Positions 35,640 to 48,481 are shown, numbered from the stretch's first letter. The stretch is 64,000 bases of DNA from Terana coerulea (GCA_024811115.1 JAKOGH010000845.1:1-64000); one strand, 5' to 3'. The notes: generated by a model from the sequence alone, not told the origin. A program made the numbers and translations.

Positions 35640-37723
35640 CTATTTGCCGAAATGACTCTGAGCGTTGTGCCACGTCGAATAGTGCACAAACGCTTCGCTC
35701 AACAGCAACTCGATCTCGTGGTCTGTCCAGCCTTGTGTAGGCAAAGACTGCAGGAACATAATAATGCCCTATCCGAGATGTCAGGTACAGCCTCTTATGT
35801 TGGAGGGCTCTGAACGTACTTGGAAATCCATCTCTGTAAGCTTTTTGCTCCATCTTACTAGGAATGCCGAGCAAACATATAAGTGAAACTGTGAGAAGGC
35901 GTCTGGACCTTCGGCCTGTAATGAACGCACCGGCGTGAGCTTTGGCCGAAGAAACGGAGAATAAGGCAGACTGACCAGGTAGGTATCCCACATGCGAATG
36001 GTATTCTCCACGCTAATCTCCCGCATGAGGAGACAGTTCATCCAGCGGAACGCGAATTGCATAAACTCGACGTTCTCTGATTCGAGATGAGCGGCCAGTG
36101 GCGCTATGCACAGAAGCTGGTGAGCTTGGTAGGAAAAGTAACTACTTGAGGCACACGTACGATCAATGCGGGCGACGAGCTCAGCCATACGCTTGACACT
36201 CCGGTGTATACCAGGCTGCCCAGCGATATAGTTGTCCTGAATGCCATCCAAAAGTCTTGATAGACACCAGAATGAGTCTGCTTCAATGGCGTTGAGGGCC
36301 TCCGGAGGCAGCAGACTTGGATTAAACTCTTCTGGATCTGAGTCTGTTAAGCTTGGTAAGAACACAGTGGCGGTAGAGAAGGTGTAAATCATTGTACCGA
36401 TGTATGCGGAGAGGAAGACTTGGAAGAAAGGCGTTACCAAGTCGTTGATGCCTTGCACGTAACCACTCGCAGGATGTCGGATCGCCCATACATACAGTAT
36501 TCGCTCCAAGCTCTGCAGAATAGCCGTGAGTATGAAAATGCAAGTGGTAGTATTGGTAATGACTGCTTCGTACCCGCTGTGTCGACGCGTGCATCCACAG
36601 GCGAACGCCTGGCCGCGTCCGAGGAACGTCAATTTCAATTTGATGCCATATTTGTTGATCAAGACCGTCACGATTCCTTGCAAATGCGAGCTCGACGAGT
36701 GACAGGTATTCTGAACGTTTCCTTGCCAGCGTGGAAATTCGCAGAGGAGCAGCCAGCGGCAGGTAGCCCTGCAACTCCGCTCAGTTTTCTGCGGCGCCGC
36801 TACATGAACAATATACTCACAAGAAGGAGAGGCCATGTTATAGGCCGCAGATCTTCGGGTACGCCATTCCATGCAAGCTTTCTCAGTTGCGCTGTGCCAC
36901 AGTCAATGCGCTGCAAGACACTACGTGCGTAGCAAATGGATGAACGTACCCATGCTCACATCTTCACCGGTGACACACCCTATGAATTTCTGCCTTCGAT
37001 TTGAGCGTATGGACCGTTCTCTCGCCAGCTTCTCAGAGGCTTCTCCGCCAGCCAACGAGTCGGCCCTCGATTGCGGACTACTTTGCCGGGATTTTCGGCG
37101 TACGAGGTGCAATGGATCTAATGTAACATGAGAGGCGGACGGGCGGAAAAGGGTATGCAAGGGAGAGTACCCTTGACAATTTCAGCCACATCCTCGCGGA
37201 TCGAGGACGCCCGCCCAAACTTCTGTTTTATGGGGTGCGCCGCTGGCTGCTCGGTGGGAACGTCTTCGGCATCCATATCGCCCAGTATCAAGTCCCCCTC
37301 CACCTCTGGGTCTGCATGAACCCCACTCTGCCGGTCGCCTGACTCATGTCGGTCGACGCTTGCCCGGGACTTCGAGGACGTCCGGACAATGGTCCAGCCT
37401 TGCTTCCCTGGTGGCGGCTGGACCTCGTCTGTATGCGGAGGGTAGGAGCTTGCGCTCGGGACTTCAACGTGCGTATACGAAGATGCTATCGTAGATGACG
37501 ACCGCTTCGACTTTGGCTTCGGCACAGGCTTGGGTGCCGTAGATGTCGTCTGCGGTCGGCCCTGCGCTGGAGGCTGCTTCCAGCTCGTGGCAGGCGACGA
37601 CTCCTCGTCTGAGCCGCTGTCCCACGCATCGTCTTCGCCCCAATCTGATATTGAGTATGACCCGAAACGGTTGGAGGGATTGAGTCCAACGTGAGGACGA
37701 GCTGGTGGCGGGCGAGCAGACAT
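35640..37723 (-). CDS. GYP1: TBC-domain Rab GTPase-activating protein, GYP1 type
   Basis: Gyp1 (animal TBC1D22) stimulates GTP hydrolysis by Golgi Rabs. The first exon (37723-37171) encodes a disordered N-terminus (MSARPPPARPHVGLNPSN...). The TBC domain follows over many exons: RRQKFIGCVTGEDVSM, LRKLAWNGVPEDLRPITWPLLL, arginine-finger motif IEIDVPRTRP (IxxDxxR), glutamine-finger motif SGYVQGINDLVTPFF (YxQG), NPSLLPPEALNAIEADSFWC and EISVENTIRMWDTYL. It ends HNAQSHFGK. All exons join without frame breaks. Both catalytic fingers are present, so it should be an active GAP. Confidence 0.92.
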
Positions 37724-38368
37724 TACAATTATCTGGAGATCCAAGACACCACGGCAGCTGCGACGAAGTAGGCGCCCTTCATCCCGCCTACCATCAGCGG
37801 ATCATGTGGAACGGATCAATGCCGTGACCGACGTCCACATCGAGCGGGCCAACCTGCTCGCAAACGTTTGATTTTGGAGGGTAAGTCGAGGGCGTGATAA
37901 TTGTGGGCTGTTGGAGAGCAAGTAGAGGTAGGCATTGATCACTCCGACACACTGTACATGTCGATTGCGATCCCACAAGTTGAAGGCAGATGCCGTGGGT
38001 CTCAGGTCACTAACGTTGCGTGTGGTTCAAGTTGATCATGTTGTTACAAAATGCTGACTCGCTACGCTCGCTGGCAATAACATTCACTGCGGTCGTACAG
38101 GAAAGCAAATGAGTAGCACAAGAGTACAGGTTCGAAGCGAGCAAGTGGTAAGTTCAAAGACGGATAGGAAACATGAAGGCGCGCAACGTCGCTCAGTTCA
38201 GCTGTGCATTGCCGAGAGTGTGCGGAGGAGAGAGGTTGGTCTAGTAATCGAGAAAGAAAGTGGTGAAAAAAGAAGGAAAGGTTAGAATTGAAGATGAACC
38301 CAGCATCTTGAGGGGGAGAGTCTCCTGCTCTCTCGTTCAACGACGGGCAATAGGAAGGACCAGTCTGG
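37724..38368. other. intergenic, nothing recognised
   Basis: The 5' side of GYP1 and the 3' side of the small membrane protein gene. No supported gene, repeat or RNA. Confidence 0.45.
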
Positions 38369-39016
38369 CTAAGCCTTCCCACCCCTCCCTCTGTTCTCCT
38401 TAGCTTCGGCCATTACTTCTCCTAGCATGATCGCCCGTGTATAGCCAACGAAGGCGACAAGCGACCAAATAGCGCCGTTAGTGCCCTGCAATAAAGTACC
38501 GTCAAAACCTGATGCGGGAGCGGGAGGCACTGTCGCGGCGTACCTGATAGAACAGGATTGCAAAAATGCCTGCGCTAGCATAGCCACTGCTCTGACAACA
38601 ATGCTCCGATGTAGACTGGTGCCTTTGAGGAACGGTGCAGGATATTCGAGGGCGAGGATGGCAAAACCGAGTATCATGGAAATGATCTGGATGATAGGAG
38701 CCTTGACAATGATTGTAATGAAGAACGCAACATTGTTCGCAGGTCTAGGAGCAAAAATGCGAGAGGTTAGGACAGGTAGCACGAACAGAGCTAGTGTACG
38801 CACTGAAGACCTCCCGGAGCACGCAAAGTACCGCCAACGAAGTCCCAGAAGAACTTGCGGAACAGGAAGCCCCAGAAAGCGGCCCAGATGGTGTCTACAT
38901 TGTTCCAATGCGTCAGTCGCGTTGGCGTTCGTCTGGTTGTCACGCAGTCGTACTCACAAGCAGTGGCGGTCAGGGGAGACGTAGCGAGCCCACTCGTGCC
39001 AGATAAGGTTGCCCAT
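38369..39016 (-). CDS. small multi-pass membrane protein of unknown function
   Basis: A basidiomycete-conserved protein of about 150 residues (in current domain sets I expect a DUF7727-type assignment). It starts MGNLIWHEWARYVS, then AAFWGFLFRKFFWDFVGG, PANNVAFFITIIVKAPIIQI, EYPAPFLKGTSLHRS and GTNGAIWSLVAFVGYTRAI; about four hydrophobic helices. It ends GRGGKA. Four exons. Two homopolymer shifts break the frame: CCCC near 38980, one base too many, and the A5 run at 38572-38576 (T5 on the coding strand), one base short. Conserved sequence lies on both sides of each. The function is not known. Confidence 0.7.
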
Positions 39017-39555
39017 TGTTTACGCTGTACTAGAGCGGTGGTCTATTGGTGCGGAGGGACGGAAGAAGTGCTATTTTGCGGAAGGAACGGGAGGCTTGGC
39101 TTGGCTTGGAAGCTATTCGGACAGCGAGGAAAACCGAGGAAACCAGAAGACTTGCTTCAGAGTCGAGGAATGAGTACGAGAGAGCGGCCCAGCGAGCACA
39201 GCTCGACCCAAGAGACAAGGAAGAAAGTGAAGTAGGGGAAGGGGGAAGGAAGGGGGAAAGAAACAATGCACGAGCGAGAACTCTATCCTTCCGGCCACAA
39301 GGCACCGGGTAATATAGACGTGACGCTACCATCCGTCGCTCGTCACAGCATCATCGGTCGCCAAGACAATCGTAAGGCGTGTGACAGCGCTCCGACTGTC
39401 ACGCTAGACCGTCGATTGCAGGCCGTCCAATGCATCGCTTTCAGTGACACACTCCGTGAGAATTCGGATATCGACACAGCTACGAGCATTAATATGGTAA
39501 AAGAATGATCATTACAAAGGTACAGATTCAAAATGTGGGCCCAAATCTCCCAAGT
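39017..39555. other. intergenic with purine-rich tract
   Basis: Upstream of the small membrane protein. A polypurine tract at about 39215-39265 (pyrimidine-rich on the coding strand) is of the kind found in promoters of well expressed fungal genes. No gene. Confidence 0.45.
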
Positions 39556-41445
39556 TCAGTCCTGGTGGTCGCGCCGGACGTAGTGGTGCAGTCTAGGTTG
39601 CCAACTATCAGTACCGAGACTGGGGGAGGATCTGACAGCGACGTCACTCACGCTCTTTACGCTCACGACCGACTGACGGTAGTAATAGTCGTCGAGCACG
39701 CTTTCATCGTCGTCCTTCCCTTCGTGCAAGGTCTGGGAACCCGTGGTGGAGCTGAACCTGGACGGGCTTCGGGAAGCTTGCGAGGCCGATCTGGTCACCT
39801 TCGGATTAGAAGGAAGGCCTGGTATCCGGGGCACTGGCGGCGCCTCAGATTGGGTGAAGGAGCCTTGAGACCATCTTGATGCAAACGTCTTGACCGTCAG
39901 CCTCGAGTCGCTCCGCTTCACGGTCTCAGTCTCGGAGTAACTTGACCTGTCATCGGGGTAGTTGAGCTCAGGCTTGGGCTCATCGAACTTCTTAGGCTCG
40001 AATACGCCGCGCTGGGCTTCAAGGTCAGGGTCCTGGATCGGTAGCACAGGTGATCCAGCGTTGGGATCTTGGTTGCCTTGATTCAGCGCACGCCGCTTCC
40101 TGCACTGCGAGACCAGGAACACCACAATCGCTAACACCGTGACGAACCCAATAACACTGGCAGCCACGATGCCCGTTATGACCTCTTTGGAAAGACCCTT
40201 CTTGGATACGGCAGCGCCGCTGGCACTGCACGACCATCTGGCATTGAGCAGATGCGGACGACGGATATGCTAAGATGTACTTACGCGTTGTTGCCATTAG
40301 GCTGGCCAGCATCAACATGAAGGCTTCCTGGTTTCGTCGTATCCGTGCCGTCACCTGACTGCTGTGGAGTGGGTTGACCACTACCGCCAGTTGCTTGATA
40401 TACCACGACAGAATCCAGGTCGAAGAATCCGGTGTTCACGGAGATTGTCAATGTGTGGTTCCCGCCGCCGATACCACCGGCGAAGTACTGAATATAAATA
40501 TGTTAGTTCGAAAGTATATTTACTATTGACACGCAACTCACGAGAAGGCTCTGGAGAGTACTTCATGGTTAACCAGGTTCACAAATGGACGAGTTTGGTA
40601 GCGCACCTGAGGATGATACATAGAAGCGTTACCTCCAGCACCGTTCAGCTGCTGTGTCTTTCCGTCCAGAGAGACTGTATAGTTTCCATGATCGAAAGAC
40701 ACACCACCATACACTGCGACAGCGTCTCCCGTAAAGGAAAGAATGGCTTGCGCGTTGTTGTTGTTTGAGAAACTATGTAATCATAAATTTTGCAGTTCTT
40801 CAGACAAGAATTGCGAGCTTACTGAGCGCTGCCGTTCGCGAAGAACGACCCGTTGGAGACTGCCCAAGTATCAGGAGTTCGGGAGATACGACATCGTAGA
40901 GTTGCTGTCATCCACAGTTTGCGTAACGACTTGTTGGCTGACTTGTGTTCAGAACCAGAAATCCATTTTCCTACAGAGACGTTACTCACTCATCTGCCCC
41001 AATGTGGGTTTCGAAAATCAGACCATCTAAGTCCACTGCGCCTCCGCCCGTGTTCGTCAACACCGCCGAGTGCTCTCCCAAGTTCAAATTAGCCGAGCCG
41101 CCTAGAACTTGGTCAAACAGCGGGCTTGGCGCTGCAGAACTTCCATTGAAAACCGTGTTGCCGTCCACCGTCAGAGTGTAGGTGCCATAACCAGGTCGGT
41201 GCGCGCCGTAGAACCAGACTCCGGTACCGTTGAAGTTGAAGGTCAGAGCGGCACCAGAGACGTTCGCAGTGTGGAATGCGCCTCCGGAGTAGTTGGCAGC
41301 GAGTGCGTCACCAAGGGGGTATCAAGCCATGCCGAACCGTAAGAAATTAAAGGGGAACTATTGTGAACTGCGATGCAATGTTTTGTGAGTTGACCGACGG
41401 CATACAGTTTTGCGGAGACTTACCAGAAACGTTAAAAGCCACCAT
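39556..41445 (-). CDS. single-pass membrane protein with galactose-binding-like ectodomains
   Basis: Member of a large Agaricomycete family of unknown function. It starts MVAFNVSV.HNSSPLISYG, lacking an obvious signal peptide, as is usual for the family. First beta-sandwich repeat: GGAFHTANVSGAALTFNF, GVWFYGAHRPGYGTYTLTVD. A second repeat follows: AQAILSFTGDAVAVYGGVSF, GNYTVSLDGKTQQL, YFAGGIGGGNHTLTISV, FFDLDSVVVY. One membrane helix (IVAASVIGFVTVLAIVVFL) leads to CRKRR and a serine-rich cytosolic tail. Breaks: the G5 run at 41315-41319 is one base short (WLDTP/LGDALAANYS), and one more shift lies near 40880. It could be a cell-surface sensor or receptor; that is inference. Confidence 0.75.
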
Positions 41446-41591
41446 CAAGGCGACAGGTCACAGACCAAGCTGGACCGAAGAAGGAAAAGAAAGAAAAAGG
41501 ATCCGCCCAGCGGAGAAACGAAGGGTCGTGAGCGGTCGTTAGACGTCGGGGGGAGTGACGACTAGAGAGGGCGCGGCATCTCACGTTGCGT

Positions 41592-41600
41592 CTTTATATA
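41592..41600 (-). promoter_or_regulatory. TATA box of the galactose-binding-like membrane protein
   Basis: TATATAAAG on the minus strand lies about 150 bases before the start codon at 41445, implying a leader of about 120 bases. Confidence 0.55.
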
Positions 41601-42212
41601 CGAGCTGAGAGATCCGCCCATGCGCCGTGAACAGCCACTCAAACGCCTTGTTTCATGTCCTGAACGCATATCAAGCCGTTCCTCCGACCGAATCAAAACT
41701 TGGCGACAATCAGCCAACAACTCCACAAAGCTGCACTGAGGTGCAATGTACGTACCGGATGCCGCTACGGCTGCGTATGTTTACAGTTGTTCTCTGCTGT
41801 AAGATGGGATTGGCGTGGATCCTTTGAACAGAGCCGACGCGCAGCATCGGCGAGTGTGGACGAACTGGCCGGATCCAGCAGTCCTTTATTTAACACCAAC
41901 TATCACAAGAGCTTGAGGTACGGACAATATATGTTGATTTTGGTGAAGCGGGCTAGCATTGCGTGGTAGGTAGATATGATGACGGTTTTTGTTCAAAGCC
42001 ATCCTCCAAGCGGTGCAACACATTTTGATGGCGGCATACGGGGCGATGACGGCGGGTGGGCGCCTGTGTGCCAAGCCAGGGGCCTTGGGCCCGTTGCCCC
42101 ATTCGGGCAGGCTAAAGCACTTTGTCTCTTTCTTTCGCATTGCTCTGTGGCGTGGCCCACGCACGCCGACATATATAGGAGGGTTGTCCTCCCGTCTCTC
42201 CGTTGAGATATC
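41601..42212. other. divergent intergenic region
   Basis: Between the membrane protein (-) and the HicA-like gene (+). A TATATA at about 42171 stands 40 bases before the latter's ATG. No other feature. Confidence 0.45.
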
Positions 42213-45200
42213 ATGCCTCCATCCTCGGCGGTAAACAAGAAGCCGCCCGTGCAGTCTAAATCTCGCGATCTCGTTCCCGTTGGACCGAGAGAGGTCGTCA
42301 GTTCGAGAAAACACCACCCAACGGCCAAGCGCGACGAGTATGGAAACAAGCCTACAACGATCAAAGCTCTGGTCTTGCGTAATGGCAAGGAGGGCGCGAT
42401 GGGTACAGGAGAGCTCGTCTCGTCCAAGATTAAAATGAGTGGCAGAGAGAAACTGGAGCTCCTAGCCGGTTTGTCGACTTCCTGCCTTCGCTATGTGTTC
42501 ATGTTCATTCTCATAAAAACAACAGACGATCTTATTGCACGATACGCCCAAACATTTGCTACGCCATTCAAGGGTGAGAAAGCTCTCAAGATTGCCCAGG
42601 CTCAGTTCCTCGGTAGGCATGCACCGGTGTTACGCGCCGGGAAATAATTGAATAAGTCAAACAGAATACGTCGACCAGATCAAAGATTTGCAGGACCCCA
42701 GCTCGTTCAAGGACATAATTCTGGCCGAAGTGTTGGCCAGACACCCTCCAGTCATTCCCACGAACAGAAAGCAAAAGCCAGACAATCCCCTCACGGACCC
42801 CAGGAGAATCGCGAATGTTGTTGCTGCAAGGTCGCTTCAGACATACTCGCGTGATTCAGGCGGAGATTAACATTCACTAAACAGAATTCACAACGCGTAT
42901 ATGCTTGCTTCTGCGTGGCGGCGCGGCGGGCAGATTCTCGACGACATCGTCGAGACCGTCGGCGACGGCGACGTCAAGCAGACTCTGCAGAAGGACAGGA
43001 ACTTCCGCGCACAGTACCTCGTTCTCTACGACTACGTGAACACCATTGTGAACGTCAACCAGCAGAAATTTGCCCTGCTCGCGACCACTGCTCGTACGTG
43101 GACTTGCATATATGCTGCATAAAAGTTGATCTGGCGGGCGCAGCGCACTGGAAGCAGTACTTCAAGGCCAACACGTACGGCGGCAACACACCGGAGTTTG
43201 TGTTCGATTGGGAGCATGTGAAGAGGGTGCATAAGTCTTTCTTGGACTCTATCGTGGTCGAGCTCTGCTTGCCGGCATCATCAATGCCGAAGCAGGTCCT
43301 TATCAGTATTCTGAGTGAAGCAATTGACGAAACACCGCGCGATGCTAAGCACTTCCCTCAGGCGATGTGGGACGCTATGGGAGACCTATCGGTAAGCGTC
43401 CTCGACTTTAGCTGCTCCCGCAACTGTCATATAACAAAATTAAATACTTACAACAGGCAGCAGTTCAATTGCAAGAGATGATAGAGACCCCATTACTCGG
43501 TCCGGAGGGTGAGGGGTGGAAGAAAGAGTCCGTTCAGAAGCCTGAAGACTACGAGAGTTGGCAGGATGCGCAGATCTTCTCCATCAATGCCAGCCAGGAT
43601 ATTGACTCGTGGAAGGACCTCATCACACCGCTGGAGAATACCAAGGAGAAGCACGTCTTGGATACTATGTGGAAATACATCAACCTCGTGAGTAGACCCG
43701 TTGCGCGCTCATAGCGATTGGTTTGCTTCACTTTGCAAGTAGAATTACCAGGGCACATCTGGTAAGACCGTTGACGGGCTATGGGATCTCGAGGACCTCG
43801 AATATCGCTCCCCGACATGGCACGCTTATCACATCCCCAGCGGTGACAAGGCCGCCAAAGATGGGAACGAGTCCGACGGGCCGCCAGATTTGGCTCCGCT
43901 CAACAACAACGGCAAGAAGGCCGCCACCGGCAAGGGAGGCAAGAAGCCGCTTGCCATCACGTCTGGTTACGACAGCGACGGGTCCATGCCCTCTCTCCAG
44001 ACCGTCTCCGACTCCACCGACGAAGAGTACGACTTCGACAGCGACGAAGAAAGCGACGATGAGGATGAAGACAGCGATGATGCAGGGTCGGAATACGACG
44101 AAGAGCTTGAGGAAGAGATCAGAGATTGGATTCGTGATGCCATGGATATCGCTAACGTCGATCCTACCGACTTCTACAACCCTAGGGCTGAGGCGCGGGA
44201 CTTCACCGAGATGGCCTCTGAGAAGAAGGACAATCCTTTTTGAAGTTGTTAGGTTCGCTTCGAGGTGAGTTAGACACAACGTCGACGTGGCTTTATTTGA
44301 GACATTCTCGTGAAGGCCGGTTGTTCTCCGGCAGTGCTAGCCTCAAGACCGGCGACCGTAACCAACCTCGTCAGCCGTATACCGGAGACAGGCCGCCTGC
44401 GTCGGAGTATAAGCCGGTACCTGCGTCAGCCAAGAAAGCGAAGAGGGCGGCTGCCGCTCAAGCTAAAGGTTAGTAAAATGCTACACACCTCTATCCTCAA
44501 CGTTGAGGTGTATTGTACGTAGCTACGCAGCCTCAGAGTCAAGCAGCAACTGTTGAAGATGTCTCAGATGAAGACGAGCCTACTACCAGTGCGAAGAAGA
44601 AGAAGAAGAAACCCAAGAAGAAGAAAAAGAAAACCGGCGCTGCGTCCGAAGCCGGTGCTGAAGATGCAGTACCTCAGAGTCCTGAGCCTGCGCCTGCTGT
44701 GGTAGCTTCGCCTCCGCCCACTCCCGCTCCCGCCACTCCGCAGAAGCCTGCCCACAAGGTCGCTCCGAAGCCGAAGGCACCCTCGGTGGCCAGTGCCACT
44801 TCCACGACGGTCTACGGGTCTACGGCGTCCCTGCCCCTGCCTACCGAGCAGTCTGCTCAATCCGCCCATGCTTATCTCAAGAAGGAGGGCCTCGCCGCTG
44901 AGAAGACCAAGCTCAAGACTAGGGCAGATCACGCCAACTTGGTGCCCATTCCGGAGAAGAAAAGAGGCTTCTTCTCGCGTTTCACGAAGGACAAAAGTGA
45001 GAAGCCAGAGGTCGACCAGGCGGCTAAGCACAGCGTGCTCTCGAACCTCTCCAAAAAGGGGGAAAGCGTTAGCACACCAGCTGTTCCATTCTCCTGAGGA
45101 CGAGAAGCGCGGTCTTGCGCCGATGAAGTGGGATCACTTTGTCAAGGTAGTTTCATCCTCGCACAACTGTAATCACCTTTGCTTACAATCGCTTACGTAG

Positions 45201-45581
45201 GTCATGACGGAGATGGGTTTCACCTATTACCCCAGCACCGCTGGATCAAGTGTGCGCTTTGATCCTCCCTCTAAATTGGATCATGTGAGTGCATATCGTC
45301 ATGGGCGAGTGTTGTATTTCCTGACTGATTTGTTCTCAATTTGTAGCCTATCAGTTTCCACAAGCGTAAGTATAGCTAGATGTTTTGTTTAAACACTAAC
45401 GTAATGTTTGGCCCGCCATGCAGCTCATCCGGATTCTACGATTCAGCCCTACCTGCTGAGGGATTGGGGGAAGAGGCTCAAGCGGAATTACGGCTGGGAT
45501 GAAGAAGATTTCTACAAGGTATTCCGTTGCGCTCAGCATCTCAGAACTATCATACTTATCGCCGCATAGAAATTCCTCTGA
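42213..45581 (+). CDS. nuclear-type acidic/lysine-rich protein with C-terminal HicA-like domain
   Basis: A long multi-exon gene with a product of about 780 residues. Helical N-terminal half (TTDDLIARYAQTFATPF, EYVDQIKDLQDPSSFKDII, MLASAWRRGGQILDDIVETV, EHVKRVHKSFLDSIVVELC). Then an acidic stretch (TVSDSTDEEYDFDSDEESDD), a lysine-rich tract (KKKKKKPKKKKKK, a likely nuclear signal) and a proline-rich linker. The C-terminal domain of about 80 residues reads MKWDHFVKVMTEMGFTYYPS, TAGSSVRFDPP, PISFHKPHPD, LLRDWGKRLKRNYGW. This pattern resembles the HicA/YcfA mRNA-interferase fold, with Ser where the GSH histidine would be. Breaks: T5 at 44237-44241 (one short) and G5 at 45058-45062 (one extra). 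Confidence 0.75.
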
Positions 45582-47156
45582 GCTCTGAACATTTTCGGTT
45601 CAAATAAAGCACACCAAGCATTTTCAAGAATAAAATGATCCACCGTGTTGTACGTTCTGCGTTCGCCTCCCTGTATCAAGGGCCCGTTTCAGCGTCTGTG
45701 CCGCTGCCTCTGCAATACTGTCTACGTCGTCCCTGTTTGTAACAAATCCCCAATGCATTGTCTCCGTATTCCTTTTTTATCAAGGATACATCTGTTACTA
45801 CTTTCGTCTCCATCCAACATGATTTGGTTCCTTGGGGACGAACCCGAAGCAAGCAAACGCTGGTCTCCTGCCCGTTTAGGCTAGAATCTTGCCTAGTTGG
45901 GAAGGTTTTCTGCCAATGTGTTTGCTATAATACGGGTCTATCTTTTCATTCTGCCAGCAGTACACAGCCTCTATTGTGATTGATTCAATTTCAGTTTCTT
46001 CTGCCCCAAAGGATAGTTATTGGCTCGTTTATGCCATTGACAGTCTTTGTGTGCATTTGCCAGCTTCCGCCCTTCGTAGTTCAATCTACGCAACCAGAAC
46101 TTGCAAGAGAACTGCAAGGCTCAGCAATCATTAAACAGGTGTGTCCCAGGGAGGGCGGACACCGTCTTGGTGTCCGTCCTGGTGCTGGCCTCTTCGTGGT
46201 CCATGGGATGAGTACTAGTGCCTTGATATTCTTTCGTATTTCTGGGGCTGGAACCTCCGAGTTATTTTTCCGTTATTTTCCTTGGAGCGCTCGTCCAATA
46301 CATACATCGTAGGTTTTCGCATCAATCCATTCTTCTGCTTGTTTACACTGAGAATTTTAGACTGCCTCGCTGTCGCCTGTGGTCAAGTTGGCAATACATA
46401 CGTATCCGTAGTTCACGAAGATCGCTGTCGAGCGGACCGATCGCGGTCCGCTCTGAGTTGCGCCTTCGGCAGATGCCGTCATCATTCGGAGTCCGCGACA
46501 CCCAGGCGACACCTGCCCCAGGCTATTAGGATTCCCTGGCATACTGAGCAATGGTATCACCCGATTGGTCCTAGCACCTCTTCACAAGCTGTATACGAGG
46601 ATGCTTTATTACAACCACCATGCATCATTTTCCGCTACCCTCGGTTTTCTGGAGGCGCAGCTCCCTTGCATACGTAGCAAGCTCGGGGATGAAGCAGCTC
46701 GCCAGTACACGGTGCATACGTTACGTGTTACAATCCACGACGTCTTCGCCTTCTCGGTCTTGTCTTGTTACTTTTCATTACACTCGTGGGGGTCGCCAGC
46801 TCTGCCGGGGTATCTGAGTTTGACCGTGAACGATGCCTAGCGTGCGGCTGCCGCGACCGTGTGCCGCCGCGCTCGAGCTCCGCCCACAGAGGCCGTCACC
46901 GATACCCGGGGTGACTCTCACTCCCTCCCACCTCGACTTGCAGGCCCGGTTTATAACCGACCTGCGCACGTCCTCTGTCTTCTCCCACCCCACCCAGTCT
47001 CACGACACAGCAGTAACAAGAAGGCCCACCGGGGTGGACTCTTCTCATTCCACACACCCCAAGTTTCCCCTCACAGCCAATTCACCGTTACCGCACCCTA
47101 GGTTTCGGTCGTTCTCGACAAATTCGACCACTTCCTTGCATACAAACATAGTCGCG
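45582..47156. other. 1.6-kb intergenic region with two hairpins
   Basis: No protein-coding gene is supported. Two perfect short stems stand out: CGGACACC-gtctt-GGTGTCCG at 46156-46176, with outer pairing CCAGG/CCTGG, and GAGCGGACC-gatcgc-GGTCCGCTC at 46430-46453. AATAAA at 45632 fits a poly(A) signal of the HicA-like gene. Confidence 0.4.
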
Positions 47157-48481
47157 ATGACCTTTACCCTGCCAAACACGCCTGCTGAGGTCATAGCCAA
47201 ACTTCCGGAGAGCTTCGCCAAAGCCAAGGAATCGGGCGACCTCCTGTTTTTCCCTTCCACGACCCACGCGCACGACGAATACGGTGTCGAGGTATGTCAG
47301 TCAATTTGAAGGGTTTCGGCCATGCGTCCATGTTGACAAGTCGCCTGCCCGTCTAGTGGGAGGTCCGCCTCTGCCCAGCGCTGCAGAAGAAACCGGCCCT
47401 GCCGACCCCACATTTCGACGCGAGCGCAGATGAGAAGAGGGCTGCGCTGAGCGCGGAAGGCAAAAGTTTGACCCTTTCGCGCCGCCGTATGTTCCCAACT
47501 TGCACCTTGGCGACTTGAAGGACGAGGAGGAAGGAAACGAGTATGTGGTCCTGGTACGTACTGCAAGTTATCGCCATAGATCGTTTTATCTACCCTCAAC
47601 CATGTTCAGTTCAACAAGTTCTCGGTTGTTCCGAATCATATACTACTGGTCACGAAAGGTGCATTCCATCACGACAATGTGAAGAACATCTCAAACCAAT
47701 CTTTCCCGTGCTAGAATTCCACTCCCAGACTTCTCCACTCTTGCCGCCAGATCTAGTACAGGCCTACAAGCTTCTTGTGGAAGCTAAGAAGACTGGGCAG
47801 TCGTTCTTTGCGTTCTACAACTGTAAGTACCGTTGTAGAAGTCACACGTGTTCAGCTTATTCTCTGTCTTGCAGGTGGAGACCTCAGCGGAGCAAGCCAG
47901 CCGCACAAGCACTTGCAGCTTATTCCTGTCCCCGAGGGTGGCCCTCCGGTGGAGAAACTAGCGCGGAGAGCGAACATCGAGGTTCTCGGTACGTATACGA
48001 TACCATTGCCTTATACGCGCATGCTTCATGTGTCACAGAACGCCCGTTCTCGCTTGATGGGCTGCCCTACTCCAACCACATCCGCCGCTTCCCGTCACAT
48101 CTCCCGCACACATCCTACGATGAGATGGAGGCAACGCTCTCGAAGGCCTTCCTCTCCCTCCTCGACCTCGCGCTCTCGACCTTCCGCCGGGACCCGCCCG
48201 CGACGATCCCAGGCGAGGCAGCCACGCGCAGCGTGTTCTCGTACAACGTCATCCTCACGCTCGAGCACATGCACGTCGTGCCGCGCAAGGCGGAGACGCA
48301 CACGCTCGCCGAAACGGGCGACAAGCTGAGCATCAACGCGATGGGCTTTGCGGGCTGCCTGCTCGTCAAGAGCGAGATGGAGTTCCAGGCTGTCGTCAAG
48401 GAGGGTGTGGGCAAGATCCTTGGCGACGTGGCGTGCCAGAGCATACATGCTCAGCAATGCGAAGGCATTTGTTCACTATAG
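47157..48481 (+). CDS. APA2: ATP adenylyltransferase / Ap4A phosphorylase
   Basis: Splits diadenosine tetraphosphate by phosphorolysis to ATP and ADP; GalT/HIT superfamily. It starts MTFTLPNTPAEVIAKLPESF. Then WEVRLCPALQKKPALP, FDPFAPPYVPNLHLGDL, FNKFSVVPNHILLVTKEFHS, SPLLPPDLVQAYKLLVEAKK and the catalytic histidine motif SGASQPHKHLQLIPVP. C-terminal NVILTLEHMHVVPRKAETH and SINAMGFAGCLLVKSE. About six exons. The frame is short by one A in the run at 47462-47465 (EGK/FDPFAP). Otherwise typical in length and motif content. Confidence 0.9.

Noticed and set aside
15296..41445. calling DBP7, Mga2, the nucleoporin and others pseudogenes
   Set aside because: Conserved sequence resumes after each one-base shift and the shifts cluster in homopolymers, so sequence error is the simpler reading.
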